Positions 45,433 through 56,495 of a DNA stretch of 64,000 nucleotides are shown here, one piece after another. The stretch spans positions 15,056,501-15,120,500 of the forward strand of contig JAPNXP010000001.1 of NCBI GenBank assembly GCA_028753945.1, in the 5' to 3' direction. Source of the stretch: Hexactinellida sp. DTS-2022. Its lineage: Eukaryota > Porifera > Hexactinellida. Within the stretch, counting starts at the first letter, position 1. The number at the start of each line of letters is the position of its first letter. The notes under the pieces are model-generated. The model did not search any database, was not told the origin of the DNA, and was given only the letters and a program-made list of their open reading frames with translations. The position numbers and the translations under genes were made by a program.

Positions 45433-46607
45433 TAATTCGATAGATCGACCGTTATAATATGCTAAGCTCATTGCCCTCCATTTGGATGCTGCTAAAAGTT
45501 AAAATATAATTTTATTGCAAAAATTTCCTATATAGTTAAATATATTTATAAACAAATTGACTATTCCCATATAAATTTGTATTTGTATCCTATTATTGAT
45601 GAATAAAATACATATTTCAGCTAAAGTGATAATTATTTAATTTTAACACATTATACTAATATACACAGAAATAATGCAAGAATGAAAATCCGATAATAAT
45701 TACTTATTAATATTGGTTTAGGGAGTTGTCTTAGATCCTGTTAAAAATACACATAAATAAAGAGCACAATTATATTTTCAAAATACGCAAGAGATTCATT
45801 CACAATTTTCTAGATCTCATAAACACTCTGTACATAATAAAATCTTCTTACATGTAATATGTCAAGTTAATAATTATATTTAATTGGTGTTGTTTAGACT
45901 TAAATCGCAATATAATCTAAGTCCTTTGACAATTTTATGTATTTAATACGCTTGTTTACTGTGTACAACTAGCATGTAAACGGTAAAAATATTTTTTTAA
46001 CAAAATGATAATATTGTGCGATTATACGTTTGATAGAAAAACATGGGAAAGTATAAAAACTTATTCAAACATAATAATATTTGTGGTAATTACTAATTCA
46101 GGATTTCTAACTACATATATGATTTTTGCTCAAACTACATTCTAATAATTGAGAATATATTTTATATATTCTGTCTCAAACATTTTTTAGTTGATATTTT
46201 TATCCATTTAGTTAAATTCAATGAACTGTATCTTCCACTCCAAAAATCATTTAGGGATGTATTCTAAATCGAGACGGGTTTTAGATATCTTCTGCATATC
46301 TCCTGCGAGTATTATTTCTTTAGGTAACGTGTAGGAAGAGCGGGTTATAATCTTACAATTTTTTGTATAGTGTAGGAAGTAGGAAGTAGGAAGTATGGAT
46401 TTATGGATTTGTTTTATTTATAATCCATGAACTTTAAACAGTAGCATAATTTTGAATATTTTCATGATAATTTTGCAGTTTAATCTTTGTTCCTACTCCC
46501 TGAGCGAGTATGTTGAATTATACAGAGTAAAATTAATCAAATAACATTGTAGGAAAAACTATTTTCGCACATATAATTATTAATACGTAGTAACTAATAT
46601 AGTACAC
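45433..46607. other. Intergenic, AT-rich
   Basis: Very AT-rich; contains a short gtaggaagtaggaagtagga tandem stretch near 46371-46395. No gene seen. Confidence 0.4.
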
Positions 46608-46618
46608 TGACTCAGTCA
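46608..46618. promoter_or_regulatory. Palindromic AP-1 type site
   Basis: TGACTCAGTCA, two overlapping TRE half-palindromes, 67 bases before a short ATG frame at 46685. It could be bound by bZIP factors; a chance match is possible. Confidence 0.4.
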
Positions 46619-46684
46619 CTCAGGCTAAGTAGCTCACAAGAATTCCCTTCTTAGTTCAGACACCAAAGGACTGAAATATCTAGA

Positions 46685-46804
46685 ATGAACTCTGCAAAAG
46701 TTATACCATTGCAACCGGCTGTTTTTATGCGAGATGTGAAGTCAGCTGGTGTGAAGTTTCAGTATCAACATTTAGTGAAGTTAGAGATTCATAATAACAA
46801 GTAA
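46685..46804 (+). CDS. Possible short peptide or first exon
   Basis: A 39-codon ATG frame (begins MNSAKVIPLQPAVFM) of balanced composition in otherwise AT-rich DNA. It ends AACAAGTAATA, which also reads as a splice donor AA|GTAATA, so it could be a first exon whose partners are elsewhere. Not recognised; low confidence. Confidence 0.25.
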   Translation: MNSAKVIPLQPAVFMRDVKSAGVKFQYQHLVKLEIHNNK

Positions 46805-48140
46805 TAATAATGATTTATAGGATTATTAATTTATTTCTCCAAATTAGGTTTGAAATATGGCTTGATTATTAGAATATCAAGTTAATATACTTGGAATTTC
46901 TCATTAAATTTTGAAAGTTTATGATCTTTTATGATTTATTTTTCACAGAATTAGAATGATTCAAATTATTTTTCTAGTTCATTATAAACTTCTTAGGGTT
47001 TTGCGCTTCATTAGAAACTCTACGCATATTCTCTCTGGCTCATATAATTCTGGTTAATTGTTAATTATAATTAGTAATTCATTATTCAAACGGGCAGACA
47101 GAAAATCAAGATAAATTATTCTGTTTCAAGTTATACTAGTTCGGAAACTTCCTATTGCCAAATTGTAGAAAGTCTACCATTGTTTTTCTTTGAATTCCAA
47201 TTACTGTTAAAACCTATTTCCTTCCACAAAGTAGTTTGGAAATACTCGCTAACAAATGTAGGAAGATAATCAGATGAAACATAATACTTATCACTTCCAA
47301 TCTATGCTAAAATCGATCGATTAGTGAATAACCCACTTAAACTGTAGGAAGTTTGCTTGTGTACATAAACACAAATGTTATCGAATGCAATTATAAGTAG
47401 TACACATGCTAAATATATGTTGCTCGTTGGTTAGAATAGGAAAGTTCCTTCCAACTTGTGGCGCAAGTAAAATATAAATTAATTAATCAACTTGCGAGGT
47501 TATCATTAGACAACTCAAGTTAATTATCTCTTTATCACAATCAGGCCAATCAAATTAAGGAGGTTTCTGTTTCCTTTGATTAATTGAAATAACATTTGTA
47601 ACTAAATCCAGATATATTAAATGGAATGTTATATCATCTCACAAATAATGATCATATGATTATCACTGCTAATAGTTACCTGAATATATTATTGATTTGT
47701 AAATATTATAAAAAATATTTATTTAAAACTCATAACACCTCTTTAATAGTTAAGTAAAATTAACTTTTCCAAAACATACCTTTTGCTTAAAATTAACTAT
47801 TTTTGCTTAATTTACAGAATAGCTAAGCAGAGGTTTTAGTCCAAAGCATACTAAACCAGATAATAAACTTTTTATTGTTTGAATAATTATTCACTACAAA
47901 ATAGTAATGTTTGTAAAATTATTACAATACAAAAATACATAATAGATCATTATTTTCCTCGGATTCTACTTAACTCTGGCTTAGTTCTGACAGTAAAACA
48001 AAGTATGAACTTAGTTAAGTTTAAGAAGTTCAGTCAATAATCCCCTGCTGAATAGAATTAGTTGATAGCCTGTGAACCTTGAAAAGTTTAAATTAACATT
48101 AATTCAATTCATGATTCATCAATACAAGGTGTTCGTCCTT
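46805..48140. other. Intergenic, AT-rich
   Basis: No gene or defined element seen; scattered short homopolymer-rich stretches. Confidence 0.4.
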
Positions 48141-48300
48141 ACAACTTGCACTCGGACCTTCGAGCCCTAATTAGATATTTAAACAATTTCTAAATACAGT
48201 ATTATCCCACATCTCTGCCAAATTTCAAGTCTGTAGCTCATATCAGTTCCTCAGTCAATTCTGGAGAAACAAACAGACAAACAAAAAACAAACAAAAATC
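48141..48300. repeat. Reversed TTTG-head repeat fragment
   Basis: Reverse copy of the head seen at 2895-2990: ttcaagtctgtagctcat then attctggagaaacaaaca and a CAAA run. Confidence 0.6.
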
Positions 48301-48397
48301 ATTGTGATTTATAATATTTGTATTCTACCCGGAATTTATTTAATGGAGTAAGAGAAAACGAAAAAACTTTGTTTGAAATAGGATATCTATACGTGTA

Positions 48398-48580
48398 CAG
48401 GTAAACCTCCCAAAGCGGCACCTCCGAGTAGTGGCAACCTCCGAGAAGCGGCACAAAATCATTCTCCCGATGGGTGCCGCTTTGGGAGTTTACCTTACGA
48501 GCAACCTCCCAAAGCGGCAACCTCCGAGAAGCGGCACAAAATCATTCTCCCGATGGGTGCCGCTTTGGGAGGTTTACCTG
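48398..48580. mobile_element. Palindromic MITE, CAGGTAAACCTCCCAAAGCG ends
   Basis: 183 bp with inverted ends CAGGTAAACCTCCCAAAGCG, flanked by TA. It is itself two tandem copies of an ~85-bp hairpin unit (gcggcacaaaatcattctcc occurs twice). It abuts the 480-bp interspersed repeat. Confidence 0.9.
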
Positions 48581-48589
48581 TATATGTGT

Positions 48590-49070
48590 GTATGTAAATA
48601 TTTGTTTGTATGTTCCGAGTTGATTGAAGAAAGTGGACGGTTTCCAAATGAGATTTTTGGCATATAGGGGTAACATTTGGCACCTGCCAACAAGTTGAGG
48701 TTTCCACTCGAAATTTCTCACATGAAGACAAGTTATGACGTCATTGTCACATTTTGAGAAGCATGAAAATTCACTTAATCGCATATAATTCGCGCCCTCT
48801 TGGAGATAAAATTCTGAAAATTTAATAGAACATGTATATTAATGATGCAGACACGTTGGTTACACAAGATTGCCAATATGCTTACTCATTGTCCTATAAT
48901 GACGTAATCACTAAAATTTCACATTGCTAAATTTGACTATTTAGGCCTATTTACGCTTTATAATCAATGTTAGAAATATATAAACCACACACCAACCGTG
49001 AAGCGGTTAGTGTATGGTTGTGTTCTGCCGCGAAGCGACCTAGCAAGCGAAGCGTGCAGTTCTTATATTA
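48590..49070. repeat. Interspersed 480-bp repeat, copy 2
   Basis: Matches 4213-4720 from gtttgtatgttccgagttga to the tail with accgtgaagcggt and ctagcaagcgaagcg. Same orientation, with many scattered changes, so the copies are not recent. Confidence 0.75.
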
Positions 49071-51134
49071 ATCCGGAAATAAATAAGTGTTTTAGTAATT
49101 TCTATTATTAAATTAAAGTTTCATGTAGACAACACAACGACAATTAATAAAACTATCACCACTCTATAAACTATAGGTAATAACAGTAAACGTTTTAAGT
49201 AGTGCATCTGTGTACTATGATTATCTTGGGAACAGCATTCTTGGTCAGTTTCACTTAAACCGCGTGGGACAGACAGTTTTAACTGCGTGACAGTAGTTGG
49301 ATTTATTCCACTTCCTAAGTAGTTGTTAGCTCAAATTATTTCCAATTCACCGAATTTAGCTTGTTGTACCTTGTCTAGGAGTTTCAACAATGAGTTTCGT
49401 CAATTAATTGGACTATTTGCATTTGTAGAAATGTAGTATACGTATTAGTATGTTTGCTATCCTAAACATAACATATAGTACTAACGAAGCTACTGCTATT
49501 CAAGTTACAGCAAAAGCTTTCAAGCTAAACTTCTCATTAACTTGTCTTTGATACCCAATTATACAAAGGTTTCACGCATAAAATCAATTAGTATATCAAA
49601 TTTTATTAGTAGAGTTTAGACAATATTTCTATCAATAAATACGCAGAGTTCGACAACAAGTCGTGAAATATTCACAAACGAAATAACAATTCAATGATAT
49701 CTCTTCAAACCAACTGGTGCACATGATTAACTTTACAAAGGAATGAGGAAGGCCAGCACTTGTGTGAGAGAACTAATATCCAGGAGATATACCGAAAGAT
49801 ATATACTATATTTCAATGTTTGTGTTTCTGGTTATAGCGGAACAAACTGGTAATTGATCTACAGATACCTTAAGAATTTCTCTTGATAATACATGGATGA
49901 TCAAATTTGTATTGGCTGCATCTCAAAAGATAATACGAATATAATTATGATAGCGTACAATTCATTATACGAGTTTTACTATTGCTCTACTTTGCATATT
50001 CATTTGCTGGAAGGTAATTTGAGTCATAATATAAATTAGATTTGAATTCAAAGCTATCTAATTATTATTATTATTATTATGAGAGCAAGTATTATAATTA
50101 TTGATTTTTCTTCACTAATTCAGTTAATTTGGTTATAACAGTGAGCGCACTTCCATTCCATTTCTTATAAATCTGTCTTCAATCACGCACCTACTTACCT
50201 AGTTTGACTAATCATCGAAAAATGGCCAAGAACTATGAAAAGTTCATGAATTATTCTTTCTGGTGAATGATTAATTAGCATTTTGAATAATTCTTCATTA
50301 GTTGATCTTCCCGTGTGTAGTAATATTTGATCAATTCAAGTTTTCAACAGCATTGCTATTATAAAAAATCCAATAATTGGACCTAAGTTGACTTTATTCT
50401 TAAAGAATCAATAGTTCAGGATTTATTGAATAACCATTATTCATGAATTAATAAACTTTAGCTAAGTAAATATTACTACGTTTTATATGAACATTTTCAA
50501 AAAGAATTATTTAGTTGGGTTACAGAGTAAAACATTTAAAATATATCTACAAGTTATATATGTACGTGTAAGTTAAACATTTGCAATTTTGCAGTTAATC
50601 TTGAGAGTAATAATGAACATAATAATGAACATAATAATTATCATTTTCAAACAGAATTAACAAAACAAATCAGATCACATCCATAAAATGTAGAAAATAT
50701 TAGGACATAGTATTATAACTATTGCTCTAGTTAAGTAAGTGTTTTTTCTAAAGGTGTTCCATTAAGTGTTGCATATTTAGACATAATTATGTGTAAAAGA
50801 TAGTAAGGAAAATATTTCCGTTTGATGTCATAATCCCAATTATTCGCTTAGAAAACCACCTATATACAGTGAACTCTCGTTATAACGAATTGTTTGGGAC
50901 CTGTAAATTCCTTTGTTATATCCGGATATTCGTTTATAAGCGGGTAATAATTAATGCATTTAGTGCTCTGTACTAAATTAATCTCTCTAGGCTGTACGGT
51001 CTTCGATTAATTACGGACAAAGACACACATTCAACAATTGTGTTTCTATATAAAGATAAATCTAGTGCACCATTTCATGTAGAAGTTCATTAATTTCAGT
51101 TAAAGAGCATCAACTGCCTGAATAAATCCAAATA
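49071..51134. other. Intergenic, AT-rich
   Basis: No gene found. A truncated pogo-like end (CAGTGAACTCTCGTTATAAC) lies at 50877; a similar one is in PLRG1 intron 3 near 26570. Confidence 0.4.
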
Positions 51135-51231
51135 CAGTATACTTCGCTAGAGCCAAAGTTAATAAATTTCTCGCTTAAACTGGTCGAGCTACCCTCGGAC
51201 CAAAGTGATCCTATTAAGGCGGATTCGACTG
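51135..51231. mobile_element. pogo-like MITE (CCGCTTAATAGA family)
   Basis: 97 bp from CAGTATACTTCGCTAGAG to AGGCGGATTCGACTG with flanking TA and the interior phrase ctcggaccaaagtgatc. Confidence 0.82.
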
Positions 51232-51538
51232 TATAATCAACTTATGAACATATTACCTATTTCTATAGAATGGTAGGCAAATTTACATGGACTCTAGTTA
51301 ATATAACGACATAGTAGATAATGCCTAATCAGATAGAAACTGTTCTCCAGGTCACATGTCTAAAAGCAAATCAATATTTGAATCGATGATGTGAGTGAAC
51401 TCAAGTTAGAGATGCTAGATGTAAGCAAAGAAGATTAAACATTTATTTATTGTTGACTTGAAATTAGAAACACTATTTACTAGTAGTAACTTTAAATCTG
51501 GAAAAAATTTGGCATTGATGCGTAAAATACACACATAC

Positions 51539-51704
51539 CTCCGAAACTCAACAGAGGTTGAACCACTTCTCTGTTCTGACAGCACATAGGGATGTGACGA
51601 GGATGCTGGATGTGCTCTATCATCAACGCGTTCATCCAGAGCACGACTCAAAGGGTCAACATATTTGGCGTGGATAAATAATTCCAGTTTTGAGAATATA
51701 CTAT
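51539..51704 (-). CDS. Candidate orphan exon
   Basis: Minus-strand open stretch of 166 bases between a possible acceptor (gctgtag|ATAGTA) and a good donor (CGGAG|GTATGT). Its composition is far more GC-rich and protein-like (for example ALDERVDDRAHPASSSH, EQRSGSTSVEFRR) than the AT-rich surroundings. I found no partner exons in the window and do not recognise the sequence. It could be an exon of a long gene or a transposon scrap. Confidence 0.3.
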
Positions 51705-52823
51705 CTACAGCAAGCGCGTCGCAATAGAGAGCTCTGGGGGCTCTGCTCCCTTATTTTTCTGAAATTTTTTAATCATCATCACTTTGTTGGTATTTATAAA
51801 AGCAAAATACAGCTTGAGTTACAGCTCTACGTATGAAGCTATTCAGGTTGGTATGGCAATAACATCGCTGCATTTATGTTTCCTATTATTAATGTTGTAT
51901 GTTTGGTTACACGGCTTACTTTCATAATTTGTCCCTAATCACTAAACTTGGAATCCTTCTTAAATTTGCAAATCTAAACCTCCAAATAATATTAAAACAC
52001 ACAAATATCTATTTTGTTCGCCAGAATTGATCCAGAATTAACTGATGAAAGCCGCTCCTAAAATTTGGAGCATTTAATTAATGATTAGTCGTTAGAATAG
52101 TCTTTATTTTGATCAGAAAGTTATTATATTACCTTGATACACAGGGCTAGCCAACACTGTCAGTAACAACGTTTATTGTAAGTATAAATGTTATTCTAAC
52201 GGCAATTTTCAGATCTAATCTAAGAGATATCTTGATGCTATCAGGAGATGACTATAGCCAGTAGTCTTAAATATTTCATATACACAAATTAGTAGAAATA
52301 CATATATTCACATTACGTATTATTGTTGATTAACGTTACTTTGTTTAGACTAGAGGAACAGTGTAACTTGATTGGTTATTTGATTCTAATTGCTGCAAGT
52401 TTATCTTGTACATATTATTTAAAGTTTCTGCATTGTAAAATTCCAATTACTAAACATAGCGATGTCAAATACACTTAAGTTGTTCTTTGTATCCTTTACG
52501 CATATATTAAAGAGTATGTCTTACCTTATTATAACCTACGTACTGTGCCCTTAGCAAAAGTAGTTATGCTAAGAGCATAAATTCATTTATAATTGGAAAT
52601 TAGCCTAGCTCAAGATATTTAACAGATCAATATTTAAATACTATCCTATTGTGGGCATATTCCTATTTCTTCACACTTTACAAACATTAAATACTTTTTT
52701 AGTGCTGTAAGGTTGGAACTTATACTACCATCAGACCCGACGGAAGCGGTCAGGCCATGGCCTGACCTCTTTATAACTTCTTCTGACCAGGTTTGAGGTT
52801 TGAGGCTGAATTAAAATAAATTA
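51705..52823. other. Intergenic, AT-rich
   Basis: No gene or clear element seen. Confidence 0.35.
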
Positions 52824-53008
52824 CAGTGGAGTTCACTTAATAGCAACCCGTATTTTCCACTAAATCTGGTTGCTAATATGCAAAGTTGCTAATAGGGGAA
52901 TTAAATTAACAGTATTATCACGCTTGGGATCCGAAAAGCGGTTTCTTATAAAGCAATATATATAATATTATTGCTAATAGGGGAGTTGCTAATAAGCAAA
53001 CTTCACTG
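52824..53008. mobile_element. pogo-like MITE (GTTGCTAATAAGC family), complete
   Basis: 185 bp from CAGTGGAGTTCACTTAATAG to TTGCTAATAAGCAAACTTCACTG, flanked by TA. Serves as reference for the interrupted copy at 32658-33135. Confidence 0.87.
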
Positions 53009-53097
53009 TATATTAAATTATTAATAATTGCATATTTTTCAGATAAACAAAAAGAAGATTAGATTGATAAGAATGATAACGAACAGAAAACAAGTTA

Positions 53098-53198
53098 CAG
53101 TAGACTCAGATTAATGGGATCACTTTGGTCCTAGGGTAGTTTGATCCGGTAAGCGGAGAAATCTATTAACGGGTGGCTCTACTAAGCGGAGTATACTG
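53098..53198. mobile_element. pogo-like MITE (CCGCTTAATAGA family), reversed
   Basis: 101 bp from CAGTAGACTCAGATTAATG to TACTAAGCGGAGTATACTG with flanking TA. Confidence 0.85.
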
Positions 53199-53417
53199 TA
53201 ATTGATTATTTATACAAGTACTATACCGTAGTTAAAATTAAATTACTAAATAATAATCCAACATTCGTATATAAGCTTCGACTATTTGACATATAAATGA
53301 TCATTACATCATGTTGGGTTTAATTCTAGCAAAATTAAGTAATAACTATTTTATATGATTATACAGAATATAAATACAATCCAGTAATTACATGGATAAT
53401 AATCAATAGGGGGTACA

Positions 53418-54506
53418 TTATATAGTATAATTGGCATTATATCTTGAGTATATTTTATCTTGATACTCCTTGACAAGAGGCCTGATTTTGTCATTGATAT
53501 GAATGAGTCTGCGTCTCTGTCTACAATACTTGATTGCTATCACACCTGTTACGTACAGGTAATCAAGGTTCTGAACAATTCTATAAATGAATGCACAGAA
53601 ATCATAAGACAGAGCAAAAAAGGAATGAGCATTGTAAACCAATGGATTTTCTATTATAGGGAACTTTAAATATTGGCCTATATCATCATTGATGAAACCA
53701 AGTGTGCGAAAGACAAATGCGATAGCAACTAGTATAGACGCTACTTTGAAATGTATACGAACATATTTACATTCTTTATAATCCTTTGTAGTCATAAACA
53801 GTTTAGCTTCCAGTTCTCTGCTCTTCAAATGCAGATAGAAACGTCTTGAGTAGGTGAGGTATATAATAAGTTCAACCAAACAGATACCAGTTACTAGCGA
53901 AAAAATGACTTTGTTTTGCAAGGAATTCATAGAAAGTATACTATGATTTTTTGAATCAATTGCGTAAATGTAATTCCAGATATATTCAGACAGAAATACC
54001 ACGATTGATTTCAATACAATGTATGCTGTCCATCTCATAATGGTGTAGCGATATGGGTAATGGAGATATGCAAACAGTAAAACTTTCAAAACGAGACATA
54101 GTAAGGGAACATAGCAAATTGTCGTCAACACTTTACACAACTCTATTATAAAATTAAAATAATAATTATATATAACCCATTCCCAATTGAAAATGCTAAT
54201 CCAGGTTCCAATATCACTGTAGAGAAGACAGATGTTATTAACAATTTCCATAAAAAGGATTAGAATAACGAAATTTGCAATTAATGCTCTTATTTTCAAA
54301 TTCTTAAGATGATTCTGGTAACTAGAAAACCACAGCTGTTCAAGAGTAAGGGCCTTAATTTCTAGGTGCAGATAATACCGCCTACGTATGTAATAAATTA
54401 TAACTACAGAGGCTAACACAGAAAATGTTAATACTTCCAAGAACTTTAGGCCAAGTAATACATGTTTTAATATATGAAAAGTCACCTTGCTATAACTAGA
54501 ATTCAT
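53418..54506 (-). CDS. Seven-span membrane protein with internal duplication
   Basis: A 362-residue intronless gene starting at the ATG ending at 54506. Seven hydrophobic spans lie near 15-40, 73-96, 113-148, 157-182, 198-218, 252-271 and 294-326. Residues 20-140 and 200-325 are related: RRRYYLHL (41-48) matches RRFYLHL (221-227), SDIG (97-100) matches DDIG (274-277), and Cys124 matches Cys304, all offset by about 177-180. So three spans are duplicated around a linker span, a 3+1+3 plan. That plan is known in SWEET sugar transporters, but no SWEET motif is visible. The Arg-rich C-terminus should be cytoplasmic. It could be a receptor or carrier; I do not recognise the family. Confidence 0.82.
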   Translation of the reverse strand: MNSSYSKVTFHILKHVLLGLKFLEVLTFSVLASVVIIYYIRRRYYLHLEIKALTLEQLWFSSYQNHLKNLKIRALIANFVILILFMEIVNNICLLYSDIGTWISIFNWEWVIYNYYFNFIIELCKVLTTICYVPLLCLVLKVLLFAYLHYPYRYTIMRWTAYIVLKSIVVFLSEYIWNYIYAIDSKNHSILSMNSLQNKVIFSLVTGICLVELIIYLTYSRRFYLHLKSRELEAKLFMTTKDYKECKYVRIHFKVASILVAIAFVFRTLGFINDDIGQYLKFPIIENPLVYNAHSFFALSYDFCAFIYRIVQNLDYLYVTGVIAIKYCRQRRRLIHINDKIRPLVKEYQDKIYSRYNANYTI

Positions 54507-54539
54507 TCCTATTCCTTATATTCTGTTCGAGAATACTAC

Positions 54540-54547
54540 ATTTATAT
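54540..54547 (-). promoter_or_regulatory. TATA-like box of 7-span gene
   Basis: atataaat on the minus strand about 35-40 bases before the ATG. Confidence 0.4.
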
Positions 54548-56495
54548 GTGTGGAAAATCAATATGTTATCAATTATTTTAATTATGTTAATTAATTAACC
54601 CTAGTTACCATTCTATCTGATAGAAATATGTTGTTAGCAGTTTGATAGCGTTTTCATGATCTCTCAAGTTTCAAATTACCCATTAATTGTATTTCTATCT
54701 ATACTCTATAAATGAACAATTATGTATTAAACTATTCCAATTATAAATTTTATTCTTTCCTGAGGGGGATAGCGAGAAAATAATCAGTTTTCATCTTTGT
54801 CTTATTGCTGTTAGAATAGTGGAGGATTATATTTATCGATATAAACAAAAGGAATTTCTTACAAATCATAAATATATCACATTTACTCCATCATATAGTA
54901 TTTATATACATAATTTACCGGATTTATTTTAGCGTGGTAATGTACAAATGTGGATATACCATCTGTAAGAATCAGGTGCAGGATATCGATATTTATCATA
55001 CAAATGGTGCATCGTTCGGGTAGGACCCTCCCAACCGTCAAGGTTTGGGTAGGCCGCATCCTGATAGTAAACACAGGATATAAGAACATCCTGCATATAA
55101 GAACATTCTACGCAGTTCCCGACGATGTTTTTATAACCTGCATCCACTGTAATACACAAAGGAGCGCGTTCTTTTTGAATTTTCGTAGCGAAAATGGGAG
55201 TTCATTTTTGGTACAATGATCGCGGAATGGGAGAGCCCTCCAAAAATTAAGGAGCGCATAATGCAGTGCCAAAATATCATTTTCCCTGCAGAGAAATAGC
55301 ATTAAGTACTAATGTGTACCATATATTGTCAAACCGCCCTTAACCGGGTACTGTAGTCAGGAGGGTGCCCGTAACTTGGAATTTGCACGGATTTCCGAAA
55401 TACAATGGCTAGTAATGTCCAAATCCAAAGTGTCTAATCCATATTTTCTTGATTCATTTAAAAATCAAAACTAATGTTTTTAACGGGTTGTGGATCTTTT
55501 AAGATATGTATTTGTTATATAACTTAGTCATTAAATTCCATTATACGCTGGATGTTAGGTTGGTAGGACCATCTTGGCATAATTATGTTAGCTTCTATGG
55601 ACAAAAGACAATTATTGGTAGGGCCATGACCCTACCAGCCCTACCGGAGCCTACGCCTATATTAGGGGTGCCCGGTTGAGGGAGGTGCCCGTATCTGAGA
55701 GACCCGGATCTCGGAGGTTAGAGTGTATTATGGAAAACAATTAGAAGTGTATACAATCTCATCACTTAAGTTCTAGATAGCGTCTGCCACTGTCTGGATC
55801 TGTCTGGATTACACTTTCTAATTTTTGGACGAAGGATTGGTTAGTAGTAGTATTCAACTAAATACAATATATAATTCAATTATTTCGAAATAGAAATATT
55901 ATAGGGCAACAAGACCGAAATGACGTCAACTTGTTGCCCAATAAGCAAAAATAAGCTTTAAAACTTTAACGAGGGGAGGGGTGACAGACTTTGAATCATC
56001 ATAATGAAAACACATGATGGTTCAAAGGATTCGCATGAATCCAAAGTGGATCACATTACTCAATCAGAAATCAATTATAATTCCTGAATTCTACTCAATC
56101 CCAGGTTCAATCCCGAATAAATGCATCGGGATCCCCAGGATTAAAAACCATAATCTCCAGTTATTTTTGCTCTTACTGTGTCAAGCCATTTACTTATTTA
56201 TTTACTAAACACAATTATCTAAAAATGTTTATAGCGGAAATAATATATTGCATTTCTTCCGGAAAAGATAAACAATTGAATGTGTAATTTCTAATTGTTT
56301 CTAAAGCTAGAATTATACTCGCATGTAAAAGAAAAATACCAATCGAAGAAAAGCAATAACCTAAAAGATTAATAGGTCAACAACTTTGAAAATACCTGGA
56401 ATTATAGAAATGGTACAAATCATATAATTAGAATTAATAAGTGCAATATTAATAGATATGACAATAGGAATAACACTATCTGAGCCAAGAGTAAA
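54548..56495. other. Intergenic with MITE remnants
   Basis: Holds a truncated GTTATAACCGGC-family MITE (about 55065-55149, ending CATCCACTGTAA) and a GC-richer stretch at about 55330-55725 with repeated ggtgcccg phrases that may be another decayed element. No gene. Confidence 0.5.

Noticed and set aside
53418-54506. Assignment of the 7-span protein to SWEET transporters or to rhodopsin-type GPCRs
   Set aside because: The repeat plan fits SWEETs but no family motif does; no DRY or NPxxY motif of rhodopsin-type receptors is visible.
56085-56130. Possible tRNA B box (ggttcaatcccg)
   Set aside because: No A box or cloverleaf could be drawn around it.
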